Notes under the pieces: model-generated
Told to the model about the DNA's origin: nothing
The model's database searches: none
Seen by the model: the letters and a program-made list of their open reading frames with translations, nothing else
NCBI RefSeq assembly: GCF_900475755.1
Contig: NZ_LS483411.1
Location: 744,001-808,000 of the forward strand
Length of the DNA stretch: 64,000 nt
From: Haemophilus influenzae
GTDB lineage: Bacteria; Pseudomonadota; Gammaproteobacteria; Enterobacterales; Pasteurellaceae
Direction: 5' to 3'
Translations under genes and position numbers: made by a program
In this document: piece after piece, positions 44,568 to 54,118 of the stretch
Position numbering within the stretch: position 1 is the first letter of the stretch
Layout: each line of letters opens with the position of its first letter

Positions 44568-45329
44568 ATGGATTTCAATCGAATTATCACTCATATGAAT
44601 GATCATCATCAAGATGATATGGTTGCCCTTTGTAAAAAATTTGGTGGCGAAAAGGAAATCACAGATGTGACGTTAGTTAATGTAGATTTTGCTGGTTTAG
44701 ATTTTAAATATAATGGTGGCAAAACATTACGTGTGGAATTTCCACAACAAGCTGACGAAGGTTCAATTAAACAAGCGATTATCAATCTTTGTGTAGAAAA
44801 TAAACCAGTTGCAAATTACGATCGTATCAAAGCTAAAATTGATGAATTTCGTCAAGAGTTCAAAAGCTGTGTGCTTGTTACTTTAGATAAAGATGGCTTA
44901 CCGATGGCGTCTTATGCACCAATTATTTCGCTTGATGGAAAATATTATATTTATATCAGTGCCATTGCAGAGCATTATGACAATTTAAAACGCAATCCAA
45001 ATCAAGTGGAAGTGATGTTTTTAGAAGATGAAAACAAAGCGAAATCAATTATTGTGCGTACTCGCTTACGTTATAAAGCAAGTGCACGTTTTATTCCTCG
45101 CAAAGATCCAATTGTTGAACAAGTCTTAGATAAATTAGCGGAAACGATGAATGATGTAGGCGGAATTAAAACGATTCGTGAATTTACTGATTTTGATTTA
45201 GTTGAACTTACATTTGGAACAGGTCGTTTTGTAAGAGGTTTTGGCCAAGCCTATTTAATTGATGCTAATGGGGAAATTTCTCATATTGGCGTCAAAGGCA
45301 ATCCACATGAAAAAGAAAGCGATAAATAA
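44568..45329 (+). CDS. hutZ: Heme utilisation protein, HutZ/HugZ family
   Basis: 253 aa cytoplasmic heme-degradation or heme-handling protein. The N-terminal 80 residues are a DUF2470-like domain ([19 protein letters not shown]), followed by a split-barrel pyridoxamine-oxidase-like domain ([20 protein letters not shown]) and the HutZ C-terminal segment [16 protein letters not shown]. HutZ relatives degrade heme or pass it on after import. It follows hbpA but has its own upstream region and start site (AAGGAATAAAA). Confidence 0.92.
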   Translation: MDFNRIITHMNDHHQDDMVALCKKFGGEKEITDVTLVNVDFAGLDFKYNGGKTLRVEFPQQADEGSIKQAIINLCVENKPVANYDRIKAKIDEFRQEFKSCVLVTLDKDGLPMASYAPIISLDGKYYIYISAIAEHYDNLKRNPNQVEVMFLEDENKAKSIIVRTRLRYKASARFIPRKDPIVEQVLDKLAETMNDVGGIKTIREFTDFDLVELTFGTGRFVRGFGQAYLIDANGEISHIGVKGNPHEKESDK

Positions 45330-46469
45330 TATTGTCTCTTAATATGTAGATAATAAACATGAGAGTTTCCTTTTTTGTTTAGATTGATTTTGACAGTCAT
45401 ATTCTAAATGGGAATCTCTCACTTTTTATTGTGATTTGTCTGATTAAGACTGATCTTCTGCAGTATAGTTAGATTTTCAGATTCCTATTAATCACAATGG
45501 CGTATTTACCTTCTTTATAAGCCATATTTAAAACCCAATATGCTTTATTCTTCACTTTTTAATGAATCTTGGATGTCTAGTTTTATATCCCCTAATCTTG
45601 TGTTTTTTAAGGGATTAGCTGCTGATATAATAAAGTATTTTTGAATGAATTTTTGCTTTTTTCAACTCAAATTAGTCTTTGTATCCCTTTCTGGTTTTCT
45701 AACCAGTATGTATTGATCGATAAGGCTTGGTAATGACATTCATCAATTTGGCTTCTTTTACTGCTTACTTATTGAAAATTAAGGATTTTTTCGTTGCCTC
45801 TTGTTATTTCATGAAAATAAGATTCTATTTTAGTTTTAAATTGATAGTAATTATTCTTTAAAGTAAGTTCATAATTCGCTTTTTTCTCTTTGATTTGTTT
45901 TTACGCATTATTTCTAATACATTTGATTGTGCATTTTTCTTCCCAACTAATTTTTTTACACACGTAATGTTATATAAGGCACGTTGCGTTTCAGAATTAA
46001 AACCGTGCCTTAAGTTTTTTCTATCTACAAAGATTGATTATTACAATCCTATCTTATTGATAAATTTAATAAAAATATCATTAAAGGATTAAGGCTAAAT
46101 TCGTTTCATAATTTGCTCTATTCTATTATCAACAGGAATACTTTGTTCAAAAGAGCGATATTTTTCAACCAATTAAGATGATAATTACCAAAGAATTTAA
46201 AGTGTTTACTCCTAACATAACGGCAGTCAAGATAAGAAAAACAATATCAAGGAAATTGTTTTTTTATTATGGGGTATAGGGCTAAGGAAGTTTATAAATC
46301 ATTGAAAAACTAAAGATATTCATATAATTTTCAAAATTATGATATTGAGGATATATTGATCATAAATTTAGGAGAAAGTTTAATCTTGTTAGTTTCTTAA
46401 GACCTATGATTTATATTTGAGTTTGAAAGTGTTAGAATGCTGAAATTTTTATTTGAGAGTTTTTAAAAA
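45330..46469 (-). other. AT-rich intergenic region with a decayed minus-strand reading frame
   Basis: 1.1 kb without an intact gene. On the minus strand, roughly 46035 down to 45560, one frame gives coherent pieces interrupted by stops, e.g. LRHGFNSETQRALYNITCV, KKNAQSNVLEIMRKNKSKRK and EAKLMNVITKPYRSIHTG. This looks like an old coding sequence, but I cannot name it. A stem AAGGCACG/CGTGCCTT (45976-46011) followed by TTTTTT also occurs. The region abuts the HinfI genes and may have arrived or decayed with them. Confidence 0.45.
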
Positions 46470-47549
46470 ATGATGAAAGAAAATATTAATGATTTTCTCA
46501 ATACCATTTTAAAAGGTGATTGTATTGAGAAATTAAAAACAATTCCGAATGAAAGTATTGATTTAATCTTTGCGGATCCACCTTATTTTATGCAGACAGA
46601 AGGCAAATTATTACGAACTAACGGAGATGAATTTTCAGGTGTTGATGATGAGTGGGATAAATTCAATGATTTTGTAGAATATGACTCCTTTTGTGAATTA
46701 TGGTTAAAAGAATGCAAAAGAATCCTTAAATCAACCGGGTCTATTTGGGTTATCGGTTCGTTTCAGAATATTTATAGAATCGGCTATATTATGCAAAATT
46801 TGGATTTTTGGATTTTAAATGATGTGATTTGGAATAAAACGAATCCAGTACCAAACTTTGGCGGTACAAGGTTTTGTAATGCTCACGAGACTATGCTATG
46901 GTGTTCGAAATGTAAAAAAAATAAATTTACTTTTAATTATAAAACAATGAAGCATTTAAACCAAGAAAAGCAAGAACGGAGTGTTTGGTCGTTATCATTG
47001 TGTACAGGTAAAGAGAGAATTAAAGACGAAGAAGGCAAAAAAGCCCATTCTACTCAAAAGCCAGAGTCGTTGCTTTACAAGGTAATTTTATCATCTTCAA
47101 AGCCAAATGATGTAGTGTTAGACCCATTTTTTGGGACTGGTACAACTGGGGCGGTGGCGAAAGCATTGGGACGGAATTATATAGGAATCGAGCGAGAACA
47201 AAAATACATTGATGTAGCCGAAAAAAGACTCCGAGAAATCAAGCCAAACCCTAATGATATTGAATTACTTTCTTTGGAAATAAAGCCCCCAAAAGTGCCA
47301 ATGAAAACGCTTATTGAAGCCGATTTTTTGAGAGTGGGGCAAACTTTGTTTGATAAAAATGAAAATGCAATTTGTATTGTTACACAAGACGGCAATGTAA
47401 AAGACAATGAAGAAACCTTATCAATACATAAAATGAGTGCCAAATACCTAAATAAAACGAATAATAATGGCTGGGATTATTTTTATTTATTTAGAAATAA
47501 TAATTTTATTACCCTTGATAGTTTAAGATATGAATACACTAACCAATAA
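46470..47549 (+). CDS. hinfIM: HinfI DNA adenine methyltransferase (GANTC)
   Basis: 359 aa beta-class N6-adenine methyltransferase. DPPYF (36-40, in DLIFADPPYF) is the catalytic motif IV, and DPFFGTGTTGAVAKA (218-232) is the SAM motif I, giving the beta order IV before I. A C-terminal extra domain (about 270-359) is typical of the CcrM/HinfI group. Length and sequence agree with M.HinfI as I know it. It precedes and nearly touches the nuclease gene. No controller (C) protein gene is seen. Confidence 0.96.
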   Translation: MMKENINDFLNTILKGDCIEKLKTIPNESIDLIFADPPYFMQTEGKLLRTNGDEFSGVDDEWDKFNDFVEYDSFCELWLKECKRILKSTGSIWVIGSFQNIYRIGYIMQNLDFWILNDVIWNKTNPVPNFGGTRFCNAHETMLWCSKCKKNKFTFNYKTMKHLNQEKQERSVWSLSLCTGKERIKDEEGKKAHSTQKPESLLYKVILSSSKPNDVVLDPFFGTGTTGAVAKALGRNYIGIEREQKYIDVAEKRLREIKPNPNDIELLSLEIKPPKVPMKTLIEADFLRVGQTLFDKNENAICIVTQDGNVKDNEETLSIHKMSAKYLNKTNNNGWDYFYLFRNNNFITLDSLRYEYTNQ

Positions 47550-47559
47550 GGCAAATCCT

Positions 47560-48348
47560 ATGAATGATGAAATTTCCGACCTAATAAACCAAGCGGTTTC
47601 TAATATTTTAATCAATAGTAGTAGTGAAAACAAACTAAAAAAATTGATTAAAACGCATGATGTAAAAATTCATTTTGTACCGAGAAATTACCGTATTTTT
47701 GGCGGAATTTTGCAAAGTATGAACATTCAATTTGGTAATTTTTTAGAAGAATTTATGACTCTTCTAATAAAATCTGATGGGCGTTATGATATTTTGGAAG
47801 AATACAGTGGTAAAAAAAGTAATAAATTTCAATTGTCTACAAGTAATGACAATCGAATTGACCAATTCATAAGTTTTTGTCAGCGTAGTGACTCAATTAA
47901 TCTCGATGAAGAATTTCCAAAACTTCTAAATGAAGTAAAAAATGATAATGATACAAATCTTTCTTCAATTAGCCACGATATTGACATTTTATTTAGAAAT
48001 AAAGAAACTGGCGTTATTTATTATTTAGAAGTGAAATACAATGACGACCACGACACAGGAAAATTTGTTGATATAAACAGAAAATTTATTAAAACATACG
48101 CTTATTTGGTGCGTGAATTTCCAAACACAGAAATTAAACCAATACTTTTCTTTTTCAATAACAAGAAAATGAAAGGGAATATTTATGTTCCAGAAAATAC
48201 TAATATTAGGCGTGGTAAATCGTTTTTTGATGAATTTTTAAAAATCAAATATGAAGATGTTGACTCGTATATACGAAACCTTTCAGAAAGTCCCGATAAT
48301 ATTAAAGCCTTTGATGATTTATACAGAAAAATAATGGCTATGAAATAG
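47560..48348 (+). CDS. hinfIR: HinfI restriction endonuclease (GANTC)
   Basis: 262 aa type II endonuclease cutting G^ANTC. The ATG at 47560 gives exactly the known R.HinfI length and has AAGG upstream; an in-frame ATG 30 bp earlier lies inside the methylase gene. A PD-(D/E)XK-like site is visible as DIDILF (Asp142) with YYLEVKY (Glu157, Lys159). The gene begins 10 bp after the methylase stop, so expression is coupled. It is more AT-rich than neighbouring housekeeping genes, consistent with transfer. Confidence 0.95.
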   Translation: MNDEISDLINQAVSNILINSSSENKLKKLIKTHDVKIHFVPRNYRIFGGILQSMNIQFGNFLEEFMTLLIKSDGRYDILEEYSGKKSNKFQLSTSNDNRIDQFISFCQRSDSINLDEEFPKLLNEVKNDNDTNLSSISHDIDILFRNKETGVIYYLEVKYNDDHDTGKFVDINRKFIKTYAYLVREFPNTEIKPILFFFNNKKMKGNIYVPENTNIRRGKSFFDEFLKIKYEDVDSYIRNLSESPDNIKAFDDLYRKIMAMK

Positions 48349-48694
48349 AGGAAACAAAAATACTCATATTTTAATTAATGAAAATTTTGTAGTGTCCTAA
48401 AAAGGTTCTATAAAAAATTCCAAACAAAAAGTAGCGAGAATAATGTGTATTTGAGTTTTAAATACATAATTTATCGTTTATTACTATTACGGCAACAGTA
48501 TCTCAAAATTATTTGTCATTCGTCATTGGATTAGAATGCGGTAAGCTAAAGTTGTTATTTTCCCACATAGCTGTTTTATCACATTAAGGTTTTTAATATT
48601 GGTTTTATCTACATTAATGCTTGTCATTGGAGTAAAAGTTAGAAAAACAAAATTTAGATTTAGCTCCTTTTCCAAGAGACATACTTTATTTTTA
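48349..48694. other. Non-coding region downstream of HinfI
   Basis: About 350 bp, AT-rich, without a supported gene or clear terminator. It separates the restriction system from the broken UPF0597 gene and probably holds the right junction of the HinfI insertion. Confidence 0.5.
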
Positions 48695-49845
48695 TTAAGG
48701 ACAAGGTTTACTCACCATAATTTCGATAACTTGTCTGTCGATATGTTGCATACTTTTTGATGCAATAGCGCAGAGATTATCAATGGTTCGATCAAGATCA
48801 TGTTCGACAATCCCTTCGTTGCCCGTAACGTGGGTTTCATCCATTGCCATAAGTACTGATTTATAGCCCGAGGCAACGCTGGTGGAGACTTTCATTGCAC
48901 AGCTATTGGCTGCGCCATCACAGATAATGCCACTAATATCGCCAATCATGCTACAGATACCCATACTAGCTGTTTCAAATTTGCCAGTGAGTAAATAAGC
49001 AATACCAGCACAACTTCCCATTGATGCCGTAGTTACAGTACAAAGAGCGGAGAGTTTTGGCAATTTACTATGAATATAAATAGCCATTAAGTGGGATAAG
49101 AAAAGTGCGCGGATTCGTTTTTCTTCACTTACTTTGAGATAATCTGCAACGACAACAACAGGCATCGTTGCCGCAATACCTTGATTGCCTGAACCAGAAT
49201 TGCTCATCGCTGGCAAGGTTGCGCCGCCCATTCTTGCATCTGATGCGGCTGTGGTTTCAATCATAATTTTGCTTAGCAAATCATCAGAAATTAAACCACT
49301 ACCTACTTGTTTTCTCAACGTGCGACCAATATGCAAGCCATAATTTTCTCGCAAACCTTCATCTGAAAGTGCTCGATTAAGCTCTGCAGCTTGACGAATA
49401 AAACGAATTTTTTCTAATTCAACAGCATTGGAAAATTCAAAAATCTCTCGTGCAGTAATTTGTTTGAAGACTTCATAGGGATCGCAATTGGTACACTCAC
49501 TAATTTTTGTTCAAGCATATTTTTGGCGGCAGTAACTTGCTCTGGCGTAATATGTTTTAATACTTCCAAACCGCCATCTGGATTACCGCCTAATGCGCCA
49601 ATTGCCGCAGCTATGGGCAATCTCACCATACCTGTTCCAGGCACGGCAACGCCCAATCCATTTTTCATTAAGTTAGGAGATACTTTGGCTTCAATGTGTT
49701 CAGGTTTTTTGCCTAAATATTTCGCTGTTGTAGCAGATGCGAACGCAAGAGAAATCGGTTCGGTACAGCCTAAGGCTGGCACAACATCATTTTTAACGAT
49801 TTGGAGTAATGGTTTTTCAATTTCGTTAAGTCTTTCTAAATTCAT
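48695..49845 (-). pseudogene. UPF0597/YhaM-like (cysteine desulfidase-type) gene with internal deletion
   Basis: The N-terminal piece (49845 to about 49500; VPALGCTEPISLAFASATTAKYLG, VPGTGMVRLPIAAAIGALGG) and the C-terminal piece (about 49480 to 48695; [31 protein letters not shown]) are well preserved but in different frames. The two together are about 384 codons versus roughly 430-436 in the family. So about 150 bp is missing between KLVS and [13 protein letters not shown], with a frame change; the N-terminal frame then stops at 49414. The family contains Fe-S L-cysteine desulfidase/serine dehydratase-like proteins. The gene sits immediately after polA. Confidence 0.85.
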
Positions 49846-49859
49846 TCTTACTTATCCAA

Positions 49860-52652
49860 TTAATGCGCTTCATCCCAATTTTGACCTACACCGACTTCTA
49901 CGATCAACGGAACAACTAATTCCGCTGCATCTTCCATTTGTTGTTTAATTTGTTCACGGAAAAACTCGACTTTTTCTGACCGCACTTCAAACACTAATTC
50001 ATCGTGTACTTGCATAATCATTTCAATGTCGGGATCGTGATAGATTACTTCATCAAGTTTAATCATCGCTCGTTTAATAATATCCGCAGCTGTGCCTTGC
50101 ATCGGTGCATTTATCGCTACGCGTTCTGCCCCTTTACGACGCATTGCGTTGCTAGAATTGATATCAGGTAAATATAAACGGCGACCAAATAACGTTTCCA
50201 CATAGCCTTGTGCTTTCGCTTTTTCACGGATATCGGTCATAAATTGCTGTACACTCGGATAGCGTTGGAAATATAAATCCATGTATTTTTTTGCATCAGG
50301 ACGGGAAATACCTAGTTGGCGTGAGAGTCCAAAGGCGGACATTCCATAAATTAAGCCGAAATTAATTGCTTTAGCATTGCGACGTTGCTCGCTGGTGACT
50401 TCATCTAATGATACACCGAAGATTTCAGCAGCCGTGGAGCGATGAATATCCTTGCCTTGAGAGAAGGCGTTAATTAAGCCTTGATCGCCAGAAAGATGTG
50501 CCATAATGCGTAGCTCAATTTGAGAATAGTCAGCGGCGACAATAGAATAACCTTCACGTGCGATAAATGCTTGTCGAATACGACGACCTTCTTCATTCCG
50601 AATTGGGATATTTTGTAAGTTTGGATCACTTGATGATAAACGTCCTGTCGCCGTGACCGCTTGATGATAAGAGGTATGCACTCGGCCTGTTTGTGAATTG
50701 ACCATTTGAGGCAGTTTATCCGTGTAAGTGGATTTAAGTTTACTCAACCCACGATGTTCGACCAAAATTTTGGGTAATTCGTGGCTATAGGCTAATTCTT
50801 CCAATACTTCTTCATTCGTTGATGGCGCACCTTTTGGCGTTTTTTGTAAAATAGGTAGGCCAAGTTTATCGAACAAAATTTCTTGTAATTGTTTGGTGGA
50901 AGCCAAATTAAATGGCTGACCTGCTAATTCGTAAGCTTGTTCTTCAAGTGCGGTTAATCTTGTGGCAATTTCGTTAGATTGCATAAAGAGGGCATTACTA
51001 TCAATCAAAACGCCTGTACGTTCCATGCGAGAAAGCACATGAAGTAATGGTAATTCCATTGTTTTATACAATTCAACAAGCGTTGGTTCTTGTTGCAATT
51101 TCAACCACAGTGCTTGTTGTAATTTCATTGTCACATCAGCATCTTCTGCTGCGTATTCAGTGGCTTGTTCTAATGGAATTTGATTAAATGTAAGCTGACT
51201 TTTTCCTTTTCCAGCGATGCTTTCAAATGCGATAGTTTCATGACCTAAATAACGTTTGGCTAAATCGTCCATATTATGACGACCCGTACTATTTAGCGTA
51301 TAAGAAAGCAACATCGTATCAAATTCAACACCTTGTAATTCAATGCCATGACGGGCAAAAATGCTTTCATCAAATTTAATATTTTGTCCAATTTTGTGAA
51401 TATTAGGATTTTCTAAAATGGGTTTGATAGCCGCAAGTGCGGTCGATTTTTCGAGTGTTTTTGGCGCATCCAAATAATCCAATTGCAATGGTAAATAAGC
51501 GGCTTCGCCATTTTCAAGAGCAAAAGATATACCCACTAAATTAGCAGACATATAATCGAGGCTATCTGTTTCAGTATCCACTGCAATGAGTTTTGCTGTA
51601 TTGAGTTTTTCAATCCAGCGTGTTAAATCCGCTTGAGTGAGTAAGGTTTCATATTTAGTACGATCAATTTGAATTTTAGGCGTATTTTCTACCGCACTTT
51701 GATCTAGTGATGTCGCCTGAAACTGATTGATTTTCACTGGTTGTTCAGCAGTTTGAGTAAGGGAATCTGAGCCATTCATCACTTCATTAAGCCAGCGTTT
51801 AAATTCGTAGCGAGCAAAATATTCAATAAGTTGATCCTTTTGGCTTTCTCCAAGCAACAATTCATCTGTTGTCACGTTAAGTTCAACATCCGTTTTGATG
51901 GTTGCCAACGTATAAGAAAGATCGGCATTAGTTTTTTCTGCCAATAATTTTTCGCCTAGTTTTTTCGCCCCTCGAATTGGCAATTCTGCTACTTTTTCAA
52001 GATTGGCATAAATTTCAGCCATACTCCCGATGCCTTGTAGTAAACCCAGTGCGGTTTTTTCGCCAACGCCAGCAACGCCTGGAATGTTATCTGCACTATC
52101 GCCCATAAGTGCTAGATAATCAATGATAAGTTCAGGTGGAATACCGTATTTTTCAATCACACCCTCGCGATCTAACAGGCTGTTATTCATAGTGTTGATG
52201 AGCATAATATTGTCATCAATTAACTGTGCCATATCTTTATCGCCAGTACTAATAAGCACTTTTTTACCCAAACGAGAGGCTTGTAGTGCGAGTGTGCCGA
52301 TCACATCATCTGCTTCAACACCTTCCACTACTAAAAGCGGAATGCCTAATGCGCGAATCATATCGTGCAAAGGTTGAATTTGTTTGCGTAAATCATCGGG
52401 CATTGGGGGGCGATGAGATTTATATTGTTCAAACATTTCATCACGAAATGTTTTCCCTTTTGCATCAAAAACAACAGCTATATGAGTGGGTTGAACTTGT
52501 GAGATGAGGCTTTTTAGCATATTTAAAACGCCATACATCGCACCCGTTGGCTCACCTGCGGCGTTAGTTAAAGGAGGAAAGGCATGAAATGCACGATATA
52601 AATAAGAAGAACCATCCACTAGCACAAGCGGATTTGTTGCAATTTGGGCCAT
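49860..52652 (-). CDS. polA: DNA polymerase I
   Basis: 930 aa with all three activities: 5' nuclease domain ([31 protein letters not shown]), 3'-5' exonuclease with the metal-binding DTETDS intact, and polymerase motifs A ([16 protein letters not shown]), B ([14 protein letters not shown]) and C ([11 protein letters not shown]). Roles are Okazaki fragment maturation and repair. Three uptake signals lie inside (49979, 50947, 51435, with another at 51691, making four). Confidence 0.98.
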   Translation of the reverse strand: MAQIATNPLVLVDGSSYLYRAFHAFPPLTNAAGEPTGAMYGVLNMLKSLISQVQPTHIAVVFDAKGKTFRDEMFEQYKSHRPPMPDDLRKQIQPLHDMIRALGIPLLVVEGVEADDVIGTLALQASRLGKKVLISTGDKDMAQLIDDNIMLINTMNNSLLDREGVIEKYGIPPELIIDYLALMGDSADNIPGVAGVGEKTALGLLQGIGSMAEIYANLEKVAELPIRGAKKLGEKLLAEKTNADLSYTLATIKTDVELNVTTDELLLGESQKDQLIEYFARYEFKRWLNEVMNGSDSLTQTAEQPVKINQFQATSLDQSAVENTPKIQIDRTKYETLLTQADLTRWIEKLNTAKLIAVDTETDSLDYMSANLVGISFALENGEAAYLPLQLDYLDAPKTLEKSTALAAIKPILENPNIHKIGQNIKFDESIFARHGIELQGVEFDTMLLSYTLNSTGRHNMDDLAKRYLGHETIAFESIAGKGKSQLTFNQIPLEQATEYAAEDADVTMKLQQALWLKLQQEPTLVELYKTMELPLLHVLSRMERTGVLIDSNALFMQSNEIATRLTALEEQAYELAGQPFNLASTKQLQEILFDKLGLPILQKTPKGAPSTNEEVLEELAYSHELPKILVEHRGLSKLKSTYTDKLPQMVNSQTGRVHTSYHQAVTATGRLSSSDPNLQNIPIRNEEGRRIRQAFIAREGYSIVAADYSQIELRIMAHLSGDQGLINAFSQGKDIHRSTAAEIFGVSLDEVTSEQRRNAKAINFGLIYGMSAFGLSRQLGISRPDAKKYMDLYFQRYPSVQQFMTDIREKAKAQGYVETLFGRRLYLPDINSSNAMRRKGAERVAINAPMQGTAADIIKRAMIKLDEVIYHDPDIEMIMQVHDELVFEVRSEKVEFFREQIKQQMEDAAELVVPLIVEVGVGQNWDEAH

Positions 52653-52801
52653 AAAAATCTCGTTTTAAACTGAAAAAATGTGGGCATTATAACGTAATTT
52701 ATGATGATGAGCGAATGGCGGATTCAATGTAAAATTTGTGACGAACGTTTTTTGCTATGGCATAATATCAGCAACTCAAATATTTAATTTAAGGAAATCA
52801 A

Positions 52802-53104
52802 ATGTCGTTAAAATTGGTCGAAATTTTAGTTTTGGGTCAGGTCTTACGTTTAAATGTGCCAGTTGAACAAGAAGAATTATTGCGTCAAGCTGCGCGCAAT
52901 TTAGATATATTGGTTTCCGAAATGAAAGAAAAGACAGGTCTTATTCAGCTTGATCGTGTGCTTTCTATTGTGGCACTCAATTTGAGTTTTGAATTAAGCC
53001 AAGAAAAAAATAAAACCGCTCAAATTGAAAATGTATTGAGAACTCGAATTCAACAATTAGATCATTCATTAGAAAATATTAGAGTTACAAAAGAACCGCG
53101 TTAA
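52802..53104 (+). CDS. zapA: Cell division protein ZapA
   Basis: 100 aa FtsZ-bundling factor. The N-terminal globular part (VEILVLGQVLRLNVPVEQEELLRQAARNLDILV) is followed by a coiled-coil helix. Placed upstream of 6S RNA and ygfA, as zapA-ssrS-ygfA is in E. coli. Start follows AAGGAAATCA. Confidence 0.95.
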   Translation: MSLKLVEILVLGQVLRLNVPVEQEELLRQAARNLDILVSEMKEKTGLIQLDRVLSIVALNLSFELSQEKNKTAQIENVLRTRIQQLDHSLENIRVTKEPR

Positions 53105-53212
53105 ATTAATGATCAAATTAGAGTAATTTTGTCGTTTTATAATCAACTCGTTAAAATTGACAAATAAATGCTAGTCAATGCCGAGAATTTGGGCTAGTAT
53201 AAACCCATAAGA

Positions 53213-53407
53213 ATTACCTAGAGTGTTCGTCAGTAGGCTATGTCCCTGAGCCGATACTTTAAATCTTATAAATTGGTTTCCTATCGTTGGTGTGTAGGCT
53301 TAACCTTTGACTCGTTCATTGGGCTAAGAAACCTGAAAACGGTATCAACTGATTTCCTTGAACCGTCGGGTTCAAGGACTATTGCCCACAGCGGCACTCT
53401 GGGTCCT
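53213..53407 (+). ncRNA. ssrS: 6S RNA
   Basis: About 195 nt that align with E. coli 6S RNA: CCCTGAGCCGATA near the 5' side, a central open bubble, TTCCTTGAACC...GGGTTCAAGG stem, and GCGGCACTCTGGG near the 3' end pairing with CCTAGAGTG at the 5' end. It mimics an open promoter and sequesters sigma-70 RNA polymerase. A TAGTAT -10-like box is at 53195-53200. Exact ends estimated. Confidence 0.92.
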
Positions 53408-53426
53408 ATCTTCTCTTTCCATTTCT

Positions 53427-53990
53427 ATGAATACTCAAAAACGCCAGCAAATCCGCAATGAAATCCGAAAAATACGTGCAAATTTAACTGCACTTCAACA
53501 GCAACAAGCTGAACAATCAGTTACTCAACAGGCGTTAAATCTTATCGAGCAACGACAAGCCACAAACATTGCATTATATTTTTCTTTTGATGGTGAAATT
53601 TCTACGAAAGCGTTAATCCAATCTCTTTGGATACAAAACAAAAATGTGTATTTACCTGTTTTACATCCTTTTACTAAACATCATTTATTGTTTTTACGCT
53701 ATTTACCCGATACGCCAATGAAACAAAATCAGTTTGGTATTTGGGAGCCAAAGCTGAATGTTCAAAATGTTTTGCCATTAAATGAACTGGATATTTTATT
53801 TACGCCGTTGGTCGCCTTTGATACACAAGGAAATCGCCTAGGAATGGGCGGTGGGTTTTATGATCGCACGTTGCAGAATTGGCAAAATAAGCCTTTTATT
53901 CCAGTTGGTTTAGCGCATCAATGTCAGCAAGTAGAAAATCTTCCCACTGAGCATTGGGATGCCCCACTATTCGATATTTTGGTAGGTTAA
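53427..53990 (+). CDS. ygfA: 5-formyltetrahydrofolate cyclo-ligase
   Basis: 187 aa enzyme converting 5-formyl-THF to 5,10-methenyl-THF. The nucleotide/substrate signature is LGMGGGFYDRTL near residue 135-146, preceded by FTPLVAFDTQGNR. The ATG at 53427 lies 20 bp beyond the 6S RNA and lacks a clear Shine-Dalgarno, which fits processing from a joint 6S-ygfA transcript. In-frame codons upstream belong to 6S RNA. Confidence 0.95.
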   Translation: MNTQKRQQIRNEIRKIRANLTALQQQQAEQSVTQQALNLIEQRQATNIALYFSFDGEISTKALIQSLWIQNKNVYLPVLHPFTKHHLLFLRYLPDTPMKQNQFGIWEPKLNVQNVLPLNELDILFTPLVAFDTQGNRLGMGGGFYDRTLQNWQNKPFIPVGLAHQCQQVENLPTEHWDAPLFDILVG

Positions 53991-54045
53991 AACCTATCAT
54001 CAAATTTTTATTGATAGATAAAATCAAAAATATTTCAATTTTTCT

Positions 54046-54075
54046 CTTGAAATTTATCCAACCGAGCTTACTTAG
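54046..54075 (+). promoter_or_regulatory. Possible heat-shock (sigma-32) promoter of clpB
   Basis: A perfect CTTGAAA -35 element (54046-54052) lies about 70 bp before the clpB start. The expected CCCCAT -10 element is only poorly matched (CTTACTTAG), so the call rests on the -35 and on clpB being a heat-shock gene. Confidence 0.4.
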
Positions 54076-54118
54076 TTTATGCGAATGGCGAAAGACGAAA
54101 CTCAATTAAGGAAAGCGT

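Noticed and set aside
45895..46092. 65-codon plus-strand frame between hutZ and HinfI
   Set aside because: Phe-rich, no ribosome site, and it runs opposite to a more coherent but decayed minus-strand frame.
49860..52652. Possible loss of proofreading in PolA, as in some bacteria
   Set aside because: The metal-binding DTETDS segment of the 3'-5' exonuclease is present, so proofreading looks intact.
53240..53461. Open frames overlapping 6S RNA
   Set aside because: Strong match to 6S RNA structure and its position before ygfA explain this sequence.
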